From JAJPXI01 sp045595705 (GTDB taxonomy: Bacteria > Bacillota > Clostridia > Oscillospirales > Oscillospiraceae), in contig JAZOBA010000052.1 of NCBI GenBank assembly GCA_045595705.1, forward strand, positions 1 to 5,935: a DNA stretch of 5,935 bases. Reading direction: 5' to 3'. This document shows positions 1 to 5,536 of this stretch, one piece after another. Both the position numbers and the translations under genes were made by a program. Every line of letters starts with the position of its first letter. Within the stretch, counting starts at the first letter, position 1. Under the pieces are notes generated by a model. The model saw only the letters and a list, made by a program, of their open reading frames with translations, was not told where the DNA came from and ran no database searches.

Positions 1-2883
1 CGCGCGGTCACCGGCGCCAACAACCGTGCGCTCAAGTCCCTGTCCGATATGCTCAAGGGTAAGCAGGGCCGCTTCCGTCAGAACCTGCTGGGTAAGCGTG
101 TCGACTACTCCGGCCGTTCGGTTATCGTGGTTGGCCCCGAACTGAAGATCTATCAGTGCGGTCTGCCCAAGGAGATGGCCATTGAGCTGTTCCGCCCCTT
201 TGTTATGAAGAAGCTGGTTGAGGACGGTTTTGCCAACAACATCAAGTCTGCCAAGAAGATGGTGGATAAGGGCCGCACCGAGGTGTGGGATGCTTTGGAC
301 TTTGTCATCAAGGATCATCCTGTCATGCTCAACCGTGCACCCACTCTGCACCGTCTGGGCATTCAGGCCTTCGAGCCTGTTCTGGTGGAAGGCCGCGCCA
401 TCAAGCTGCACCCCCTGGTTTGTACCGCATTTAACGCTGACTTCGACGGTGACCAGATGGCCGTCCACGTGCCTCTGTCTGCCGAGGCACAGACCGAAGC
501 TCGCGTGCTGATGCTGTCTGCCAACAACCTGTTGCGTCCTCAGGATGGTGGTCCTGTTACCGTTCCTACTCAGGATATGGTTTTGGGCTCCTACTACCTG
601 ACCTACGAGCGTTATCCCGAGCACTCCGCTGAGGAAACTTACGAAGATGTGGCTGCTGTTAAGGCTGCCCTGGCTGAAGGTACGCTCCAGCCCGGCGATT
701 ATGTTTGGGTCAAGAACCCCGGCAGCCTGGATGACATTCCCACCTGCGCCGGTGTCTGCGCTGAGACTCCCGACGGTGAACTGCCCCGTGAGTGCCTGCA
801 CTCCTTTGCCAGTGACATCGAGGCCCGTCTGGCTTACGATGAGGGCGCTCTGGATCTGCACACTCCCATTATGGTCCGCCGTACTGCTGAGCTCAATGGC
901 GAGCAGCGCAGCAAGATGGTTCGCACCACCGTGGGCCGCCTGATCTTCAACGAAGGTATTCCTCAGGATCTGGGCTTTGTGGACCGCAATGATCCCGACG
1001 AGATGTTTGAGCCCGAGGTCAACTTTGTTACCGGCAAGAAGCAGCTGGGTAAGATCATTGATAAGTGCATTGTCAAGCATGGTTTCACTATGTCTGCCGA
1101 GGTGCTGGACACCATTAAGGCCAAGGGTTACCGTTTCTCCACCCGCGGTGCTTTGACTGTCTCCATCTACGACATGACCATTCCCGAGAAGAAGTACGAT
1201 CTGATTGCTGCAACCGAGCAGGAGATCGTCAAGATCGACCGTCAGTACAAGCGCGGCTTCCTGACCAACGAGGAACGTTACCGTCTGGTGGTTGAGGCAT
1301 GGGAGAAGACCACGAAGGAAGTCACTGACGCTCTGCTGCAGGGCCTGGACCGCTACAACCCCATCTGGATGATGGCCGACTCGGGCGCCCGTGGTTCTTC
1401 TGCTCAGATCCGTCAGCTGGCCGGTATGCGTGGTTTGATGGCCGATACTGCCGGCCGTACCATTGAGATCCCCATCAAGTCCAACTTCCGTGAGGGCCTG
1501 TCGGTTCTGGAGTACTTTATCTCCACCCGTGGTGCTCGTAAGGGTATGGCCGATACCGCTCTGCGTACTGCCGACTCCGGTTACCTGACCCGCCGCCTGG
1601 TTGACGTTTCTTCCTCGGTTATCATCCGTGAAGAAGACTGCGGCAGCAAGGAAGGTATCGTGGTTTCCGAGATCGTGGAAAACGGCCAGACGATCGAGAC
1701 CTTTGCTGAGCGCATCAAGGGCCGCTATCCTCTGGTGGACGTGGTCGATCCTGCTACCGGTGAGGTTCTGCTGCCCAGCGACCGCATGATGGTTGCCGAC
1801 GATGTGAAGATTCTGGAAGCTCACGGCATCAGCGAAGTTAAGATCCGCTCCGTGCTGACCTGTAAGGCTCGCAACGGCGTGTGCTCCAAGTGCTACGGTA
1901 TCAACCTGGCCATCGGCGAGCCGGTCGGTGAGGGCGAAGCAGTTGGTATCATTGCCGCACAGTCTATCGGTGAGCCCGGTACCCAGCTGACCATGCGTAC
2001 CTTCCACACCGGCGGCGTTGCCGGCGGCGATATTACTCAGGGTCTGCCCCGTGTTGAAGAACTGTTTGAGGCCCGCAAGCCCAAGAAGATGGCCCAGCTG
2101 GCTGAGATCAGCGGTAAGGTCACCGTCGAGGAATCCAAGCGCTCCAACATTCTCAACGTTACCATCACTGCCGATGACGGCGAAGTGGTCACCTATCCCA
2201 TTCCCACCAACGCCGGTCTGCGCGTGAAGGACGGTGACAGCGTGGCCAAGGGTGATATGATGACCGACGGTGCTCTGTCTCCCCACGAGGTTCTGCGCAT
2301 CCGTGGTGTGGACGCTGTCCACAACTACCTGATCCAGGAAGTTCAGAAGCCCTACCGTCAGCAGGGCGTTGACATCAACGATAAGCACATCGAAGTCATT
2401 GTCCGTCAGATGATGCGTAAGGTCCGTGTGGAGGACGCTGGCGATTCCGCTCTGCTGTCCGGTTCTACCATCGACCTGATCGAGTACTACGATGCACTGG
2501 ACGCCGTTCAGGCACGTATCGACGCCGGTGAGACCAACGACGGTTTGGAGCTGCGTCTGCCCACCTGCACCCGTCTGCTGCTGGGCATCACCAAGGCATC
2601 CTTGGCTACCGACTCCTTCCTGTCTGCGGCATCCTTCCAGGAGACTACCAAGGTCCTGACCGAAGCCGCCATCAAGGGCAAGGTAGACCACCTGCTGGGC
2701 CTGAAGGAGAATGTCATCATCGGTAAGTTGATCCCTGCCGGTTCCGGTCTGGCTCGCTACCGCAAGTATGACAAGTTCGAGGACGAAACTCCCGCCAACG
2801 GCTATGAGGCCGTGGCTCAGGTGGCCGCTGCCACCGAGGAGGAGCCTGCCTTTGAAGAAGCTGCAGTGTCCATCGAGGAGTAA
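1..2883 (+). CDS. rpoC: DNA-directed RNA polymerase subunit beta' (5'-truncated by window edge)
   Basis: Frame 1 is open from base 1 to the TAA at 2881-2883, giving 960 visible residues. The true start lies upstream; the first ATG at 49 is internal. By alignment from memory with E. coli beta', residue 1 is near E. coli position 314, so roughly 300 residues are missing. Beta' forms the clamp and the catalytic half of RNA polymerase. Visible landmarks in order: the KGKQGRFRQNLLGKRVDYSG segment; the catalytic NADFDGD loop at residues 145-151, whose three Asp hold the active-site Mg2+; the F-loop MMADSGARGS near 457-466; the bridge helix near 496-532; a Cys4 zinc site at C547, C621, C628 and C631; and the trigger loop around M665, R666 and H669. 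The large E. coli insertion in the trigger loop (SI3) is absent, as in Firmicutes. The protein ends in an acidic tail rich in Glu and Ala. Codon choice is strongly biased, as expected for a highly expressed gene. No frameshift or missing catalytic residue is seen. Confidence 0.99.
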   Translation, partial: RAVTGANNRALKSLSDMLKGKQGRFRQNLLGKRVDYSGRSVIVVGPELKIYQCGLPKEMAIELFRPFVMKKLVEDGFANNIKSAKKMVDKGRTEVWDALDFVIKDHPVMLNRAPTLHRLGIQAFEPVLVEGRAIKLHPLVCTAFNADFDGDQMAVHVPLSAEAQTEARVLMLSANNLLRPQDGGPVTVPTQDMVLGSYYLTYERYPEHSAEETYEDVAAVKAALAEGTLQPGDYVWVKNPGSLDDIPTCAGVCAETPDGELPRECLHSFASDIEARLAYDEGALDLHTPIMVRRTAELNGEQRSKMVRTTVGRLIFNEGIPQDLGFVDRNDPDEMFEPEVNFVTGKKQLGKIIDKCIVKHGFTMSAEVLDTIKAKGYRFSTRGALTVSIYDMTIPEKKYDLIAATEQEIVKIDRQYKRGFLTNEERYRLVVEAWEKTTKEVTDALLQGLDRYNPIWMMADSGARGSSAQIRQLAGMRGLMADTAGRTIEIPIKSNFREGLSVLEYFISTRGARKGMADTALRTADSGYLTRRLVDVSSSVIIREEDCGSKEGIVVSEIVENGQTIETFAERIKGRYPLVDVVDPATGEVLLPSDRMMVADDVKILEAHGISEVKIRSVLTCKARNGVCSKCYGINLAIGEPVGEGEAVGIIAAQSIGEPGTQLTMRTFHTGGVAGGDITQGLPRVEELFEARKPKKMAQLAEISGKVTVEESKRSNILNVTITADDGEVVTYPIPTNAGLRVKDGDSVAKGDMMTDGALSPHEVLRIRGVDAVHNYLIQEVQKPYRQQGVDINDKHIEVIVRQMMRKVRVEDAGDSALLSGSTIDLIEYYDALDAVQARIDAGETNDGLELRLPTCTRLLLGITKASLATDSFLSAASFQETTKVLTEAAIKGKVDHLLGLKENVIIGKLIPAGSGLARYRKYDKFEDETPANGYEAVAQVAAATEEEPAFEEAAVSIEE

Positions 2884-2927
2884 AGATTTGAACTGCGCCC
2901 GATGAGCGGGTAAAGTTATAAAACATT

Positions 2928-2969
2928 ACAGGCGTGGCAATTCAGATTGAATTGCCACGCCTGTTTTTT
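2928..2969 (+). terminator. Intrinsic terminator of rpoC, possibly bidirectional
   Basis: A perfect 17-bp inverted repeat (2928-2944 with 2948-2964, loop GAT) is followed by six T (2964-2969), starting 45 bases after the rpoC stop. It fits a strong Rho-independent terminator for rpoC. It also lies 16 bases beyond the 3' end of the convergent CDF gene. On the minus strand the stem is followed by a weaker T-rich run (TAATGTTTTAT), so it may end that transcript too; the bidirectional role is inference. Confidence 0.95.
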
Positions 2970-2984
2970 GTATGTGGGTTCCGG

Positions 2985-3866
2985 TTAGTGATGATGTCTG
3001 AAGTCAAGGGATTGCTCTATGCTACAACCCACTGCATGGCAAGGTTCTCCGTTCACTTCCAGTTCAAGGGTTGCATGTGCGATACCGAAGTTCTTCAGTT
3101 CGTTCCGAACAGACTCTTTGATCAAAATAGGATCGGAGTCAGTAACAATGTGCATGGTGGCACAGTTTGTATGCCCATCCATGGTCCAGAGGTGGATGTG
3201 GTGAACATCTATAATGCCGGCAAGTTCGGACAGATGCTGTTTCATCTCTTTCACATCAATACAGGAAGGCGCCTTTCCAAGGAAAATCCCAATGGCTTCG
3301 TTTAGGTGCCGGATTGCATTGATAAGAATAAACAGCGCGACGGCGATAGACAGAATTGGATCAAGAATTGCGAAGTCAGTGAATCGCATGACGACCGCAC
3401 CGACCAGTACGACGGCCCAGCCGAGTACATCTTCCAGCATATGCAGATTGACGGCTTTCTGGTTGAGAGATTTGCCGTTTCGAGTGACCAACACCGCGCA
3501 CAAATTTACACTCAGGCCGATGACGGCAAAGAGAATCATGCCATTGTAGTTGACTGCGGTGGGACGGATGATTCGGTGGACTGAATTATAAATTACGATG
3601 ACGGAGCCCAGCAGAAGAAACAGCGCAGTTAGCGCACCGCCAAGGACAGAATATCTTGCGTACCCATACGTATAAATTTCATCCGGCTGTTTTTTGCTTT
3701 TTTTCTCAAGGAAATAGGAGATGCCAATGCTGATGGCGTCTCCCAGATCGTGTACTGCATCGGATACAATGGAGACACTGCCGGTCCATATGCCTCCAAT
3801 AAACTCAAGCAGTGAAAAGAATAAATTTATAAGAAATGCAATCAGAATATTTTTTTCGGTTTTCAT
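2985..3866 (-). CDS. Cation diffusion facilitator (CDF) family metal exporter, CzcD/ZnT-like, probably Zn2+
   Basis: The 293-residue product has the usual CDF length and layout: about six membrane helices (near 7-27, 31-53, 72-94, 108-128, 142-161 and 164-184) and a soluble C-terminal domain from about 200. CDF proteins export divalent metal from the cytoplasm in exchange for protons. The transport-site ligands are visible as H39-x3-D43 in helix 2 (SDAVHDLGDA) and H142-x3-D146 in helix 5 (HMLED). In this family His-Asp/His-Asp sites go with Zn2+ (and Cd2+/Co2+), which is the basis for the substrate call. The C-terminal domain has the typical DVHHIHLW segment (220-227) and a HATLELE strand (264-270). 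It ends with C276-H277, C281 and three His (291-293), a possible extra metal site. The ATG is chosen because an AGGAGG (CCTCCT at 3872-3877 on the plus strand) sits a few bases upstream. It is divergent from a TetR-family gene, its likely regulator, and convergent with rpoC. Codon use is less biased and more AT-rich than in rpoC, suggesting low expression or acquisition. Confidence 0.95.
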   Translation of the reverse strand: MKTEKNILIAFLINLFFSLLEFIGGIWTGSVSIVSDAVHDLGDAISIGISYFLEKKSKKQPDEIYTYGYARYSVLGGALTALFLLLGSVIVIYNSVHRIIRPTAVNYNGMILFAVIGLSVNLCAVLVTRNGKSLNQKAVNLHMLEDVLGWAVVLVGAVVMRFTDFAILDPILSIAVALFILINAIRHLNEAIGIFLGKAPSCIDVKEMKQHLSELAGIIDVHHIHLWTMDGHTNCATMHIVTDSDPILIKESVRNELKNFGIAHATLELEVNGEPCHAVGCSIEQSLDFRHHH

Positions 3867-3915
3867 AAAGACCTCCTGTAAATCACAAATTAATGAACAG
3901 TGTGTATGCTATCGT

Positions 3916-3960
3916 ACTTGTTGTCTATTAGTTTGCGTGTTATAATGGATAGAAACAAGT
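3916..3960. promoter_or_regulatory. Long imperfect inverted repeat, candidate operator in the exporter/regulator divergent region
   Basis: The left arm ACTTGTTGTCTAT (3916-3928) and the right arm ATAGAAACAAGT (3949-3960) are inverted copies: all 12 bases of the right arm match, with one extra G at 3923 in the left. The arms are 20 bases apart and centred within the -10 of the plus-strand promoter; the left arm contains its -35. A dimeric repressor bound here would cover the promoter, so the natural reading is an operator for the TetR-family protein encoded just downstream. The inverted repeat is seen directly; its role is inference. Confidence 0.5.
3918..3946 (+). promoter_or_regulatory. Promoter of the TetR-family gene (extended -10)
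   Basis: The -35 TTGTTG (3918-3923), a 17-base spacer and a perfect -10 TATAAT (3941-3946), preceded by TGT (extended -10 TGnTATAAT), form a good sigma-A-type promoter. Transcription would start near 3953, giving a leader of about 67 nt before the ATG at 4020. It overlaps the inverted repeat at 3916-3960. No equally good promoter was found for the divergent exporter. A TATAAC on the minus strand (3939-3944) overlaps this -10 but has no convincing -35. Confidence 0.75.
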
Positions 3961-4009
3961 TACAAATCTGCGCTGGTGTACGTTATCGAACATTTTCGGA
4001 CTTTTGTAT

Positions 4010-4014
4010 GGAGG
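4010..4014 (+). promoter_or_regulatory. Ribosome-binding site that fixes the TetR-family start
   Basis: GGAGG lies five bases before the ATG at 4020. Two earlier in-frame ATGs (3945 and 4008) are less likely: the first overlaps the -10 box and precedes the predicted transcript start, and the second overlaps this Shine-Dalgarno sequence. Confidence 0.8.
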
Positions 4015-4019
4015 AACCT

Positions 4020-4571
4020 ATGGACAGACGGCAACGAAAAACGAGAGAAGCAATTTTTGCTGCCTTTATTGCACTGCTATCGAAAAAAGATTTTACGCGA
4101 ATTACGGTCAGCGAGATTATTGGAATGGCGGATATCAGCAGAGCAACCTTTTATTCGCACTTTGAGACAAAGGATGATTTGCTCAAAGCACTGTGTGATG
4201 ATTTGTTTTGTCACGTTCTGGATGGGGCGAACGGAAATACGGCAGAGCATCGACACATGTTCCGGTGCGATACTTCGGACTCTGTATTTCTGCATTTATT
4301 GCGCCATTTGCTCCGAAATGACAATCATCTTCTGGAGTTGTTGTCCTGTCGGAACAGTGATCTGTTCCTGCGGTATTTCAAGGAGCAGCTGCGAGACATG
4401 GTTGCAAGCCAGCTTCCGCTGTTTCAGGACCGGAAAAGCGAGCAGTTGCCCGACAGCTTTTGGATCGATCATATTGCATCCGTTTTTGTTGAGACCATTC
4501 GTTGGTGGAGTGAGCACGGAATGAAAGAGTCTCCGGAAACCGTGGCGGAATACTTTTACCTGGCGGTGTGA
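4020..4571 (+). CDS. TetR/AcrR-family transcriptional regulator, possible metal-responsive (SczA-like) regulator
   Basis: The 183-residue product is the usual TetR-family size. Residues about 8-55 form the DNA-binding domain: helix 1 (TREAIFAAFIALL), then the helix-turn-helix ITVSEIIGMADISRATFYSH (28-47) followed by FETKDDLL. The C-terminal half resembles the TetR C-terminal type found in DhaS-like proteins, with the typical ending WWSEHGMKESPETVAEYFY. TetR proteins bind palindromic DNA as dimers and let go, or in some cases activate, on binding a ligand. This one carries many Cys and His in the ligand half: C59, C64, H65, H77, H79, C83, H92, H96, H103 and C110. Together with its divergent position next to a zinc-type CDF exporter, this suggests a metal sensor like streptococcal SczA, which controls czcD. 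Some of these His may simply be family-typical, so the metal role is inference. Start chosen by the GGAGG at 4010-4014. No strong terminator follows, so read-through into the ribosomal genes is possible. Confidence 0.9.
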   Translation: MDRRQRKTREAIFAAFIALLSKKDFTRITVSEIIGMADISRATFYSHFETKDDLLKALCDDLFCHVLDGANGNTAEHRHMFRCDTSDSVFLHLLRHLLRNDNHLLELLSCRNSDLFLRYFKEQLRDMVASQLPLFQDRKSEQLPDSFWIDHIASVFVETIRWWSEHGMKESPETVAEYFYLAV

Positions 4572-4623
4572 CTTCGTGGAGTGGCTTATTGAAGTTTGTC
4601 CTTGTGGAATTCACGGGATAATC

Positions 4624-4652
4624 TTTTCAAAGAACATATTATGTGTTATAAT
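4624..4652 (+). promoter_or_regulatory. Upstream tandem promoter candidate (P1) of the rplGB-rpsL-rpsG operon
   Basis: A perfect extended -10, TGTTATAAT (TATAAT at 4647-4652), has a weak -35 TTTTCA (4624-4629, 4 of 6 consensus bases) 17 bases before it. A strong extended -10 can compensate for a poor -35. If used, it would give a leader of about 127 nt that runs through the second promoter. Confidence 0.5.
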
Positions 4653-4701
4653 AAATATTTGTGTGCGAATGAGTGAGAAATTTTGATTTTTGTTGTCTTA
4701 A

Positions 4702-4746
4702 AAAATAATTATTTTGCTTGACTCGCCAAAAATAAGGTGTTATAAT
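4702..4746 (+). promoter_or_regulatory. Main promoter (P2) of the rplGB-rpsL-rpsG operon with UP-like element
   Basis: The -35 TTGACT (4718-4723, 5 of 6 consensus bases), a 17-base spacer and a perfect extended -10 TGTTATAAT (TATAAT at 4741-4746) make a very strong sigma-A-type promoter. Immediately upstream is a 14-bp perfect A/T palindrome (4702-4715) within an A/T-only run, in the place where RNA polymerase alpha subunits contact UP elements. The start site would be near 4753, about 33 bases before the GTG start codon. It explains how the ribosomal genes are transcribed independently of rpoC. Confidence 0.88.
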
Positions 4747-4770
4747 TCATAATTGCGTTGATATGTCAAA

Positions 4771-4778
4771 AAGGAGGT
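4771..4778 (+). promoter_or_regulatory. Strong ribosome-binding site for a GTG start
   Basis: AAGGAGGT is a near-perfect match to the 16S rRNA 3' end and sits seven bases before the GTG at 4786. It supports the GTG as the true start, since there is no in-frame ATG at the front of this reading frame. Confidence 0.85.
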
Positions 4779-4785
4779 TTGCGCG

Positions 4786-5028
4786 GTGCTTTCGAAACTG
4801 TCTGAATCCTCGAAAGTCGTGGGCGCCAAGCAAACCAAGCGCGCCCTGACCGGCGGAACCGCTGTCGCAGTCTATTTGGCTGACGATGCCGATCCCCGTG
4901 TGACCGAGGCGATTCGGGAACTTTGTGCACAGCAAAATGTTCCCACCTACGATGTCCCCAGCATGAAGGAACTGGGCCAGGTCTGCGGCATTGCCGTGGG
5001 CGCAGCAGTTGCTGCCTTGGTTCAGTAA
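4786..5028 (+). CDS. rplGB: L7Ae/L30e-family ribosomal protein, K-turn RNA-binding (YbxF/RplGB)
   Basis: The 80-residue product matches the small bacterial L7Ae-like proteins found directly before rpsL in Firmicutes; B. subtilis YbxF is of almost the same size. Recognisable blocks are VVGAKQTKRAL (11-21), the RNA-contacting helix start of the family; the strand and turn VYLADDADPRVT (29-40); and SMKELGQVCGIAVGAAVAAL (59-78). YbxF-type proteins bind kink-turn RNA, and YbxF has been found on the ribosome; the exact role in the cell is not settled. The gene starts with GTG after a strong Shine-Dalgarno sequence and has its own promoter. It is followed after 73 bases by rpsL, with which it is probably co-transcribed. 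In many relatives it directly follows rpoC; here an exporter and regulator lie between. Confidence 0.95.
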   Translation: MLSKLSESSKVVGAKQTKRALTGGTAVAVYLADDADPRVTEAIRELCAQQNVPTYDVPSMKELGQVCGIAVGAAVAALVQ

Positions 5029-5035
5029 AAAATGG

Positions 5036-5070
5036 TTTTAATGGAATAATATGATGTTATTCCGTTAAAA
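5036..5070 (+). repeat. AU-rich hairpin in the rplGB-rpsL spacer
   Basis: The arms 5036-5050 (TTTTAATGGAATAAT) and 5056-5070 (GTTATTCCGTTAAAA) can pair over 15 positions, two of them G-U wobbles, around a five-base loop. Only two pairs are G-C, and the sequence after it is U-rich but interrupted. It may therefore be a weak attenuator or an RNA processing or stability element rather than a full terminator. The DNA also contains the symmetric core GGAATAA-N7-TTATTCC. The function is unknown. Confidence 0.55.
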
Positions 5071-5101
5071 TATATTTATTCTTTAGGAAAGGAGGAAAAT
5101 C

Positions 5102-5536
5102 ATGCCTACTTTTAACCAGCTCGTCCGCAAGGGCCGCGAAAAGGTGACCTACAAGTCCACCTCTCCCGCTATGCAGCATGGCCTGAACACCCTGAAGAAC
5201 AAGGAGACCAACCTGTCTTCTCCCCAGAAGCGTGGTGTCTGCACCGCTGTTCGTACCGCTACCCCCAAGAAGCCTAACTCCGCTCTTCGTAAGATCGCCC
5301 GTGTTAAGCTGACCAACGGTTACGAAGTCACCGCTTATATCCCCGGTGTCGGTCACAACCTGCAGGAGCACTCTGTGGTCATGATCCGCGGCGGCCGTGT
5401 CAAGGACTTGCCCGGTGTTCGTTACCACATCATTCGTGGCGCTCTGGATGCTCAGGGCGTGAATGGCCGTATGCAGAGCCGTTCCAAGTACGGTGCAAAG
5501 CGTCCCAAGGCCGGCAAGGGCGGCGCCAAGAAGTAA
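5102..5536 (+). CDS. rpsL: 30S ribosomal protein S12
   Basis: S12 sits at the decoding centre of the 30S subunit, where it helps control accuracy of tRNA selection. The 144-residue product has all the S12 signatures: PQKRGVCTAV (41-50), the decoding loop TPKKPNSALRK (54-64), GHNLQEHSVV (84-93) and GGRVKDLPGVRYH (97-109). K56 and K101 correspond to E. coli K43 and K88, the sites of classical streptomycin-resistance changes, and are unchanged here, so the target looks wild type. D102 matches the Asp that RimO methylthiolates in E. coli. Compared with E. coli (124 residues) it has 13 extra residues in the N-terminal part, as in Bacillus, and a short Gly/Lys-rich tail (GKGGAKK). Start: AAAGGAGG at 5088-5095, six bases before the ATG. 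Confidence 0.99.
   Translation: MPTFNQLVRKGREKVTYKSTSPAMQHGLNTLKNKETNLSSPQKRGVCTAVRTATPKKPNSALRKIARVKLTNGYEVTAYIPGVGHNLQEHSVVMIRGGRVKDLPGVRYHIIRGALDAQGVNGRMQSRSKYGAKRPKAGKGGAKK

Larger units (their letters stand above)
4572..4785. other. Non-coding spacer before the ribosomal-protein operon
   Basis: This 214-base AT-rich stretch holds no credible gene on either strand. It contains two tandem promoters pointing to the L7Ae-family gene, an A/T-rich upstream element and a Shine-Dalgarno sequence, each listed separately. The only hairpin after the TetR stop (4600-4617, about six pairs with a bulge) is too weak to call a terminator. Confidence 0.8.

Noticed and set aside
2934..3584. Plus-strand reading frames opposite the CDF gene (for example 2934-3305 and 3306-3584)
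   Set aside because: They lie antisense to a clear family member, lack ribosome-binding sites and show no recognisable domains. The first begins inside the rpoC terminator.
3939..3958. Promoter for the CDF gene on the minus strand using TATAAC (3939-3944) or TTGTTT (3953-3958)
   Set aside because: The two boxes are only eight bases apart, and neither has a good partner at 16-18 bases. A promoter must exist in this region, but I cannot place it.
3945..4019. N-terminal extension of the TetR-family protein from the in-frame ATG at 3945
   Set aside because: That ATG overlaps the -10 box and lies upstream of the predicted transcript start. The 4020 start has a proper Shine-Dalgarno sequence and gives a normal TetR N-terminus.
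4600..4617. Hairpin after the TetR-family gene as its terminator
   Set aside because: Only about six pairs with a bulge and no proper T run follow; too weak to call.
5102..5536. Streptomycin-resistance alleles in rpsL
   Set aside because: The TPKKPNS and RVKDLPG segments carry the unchanged Lys residues at 56 and 101 (E. coli 43 and 88).
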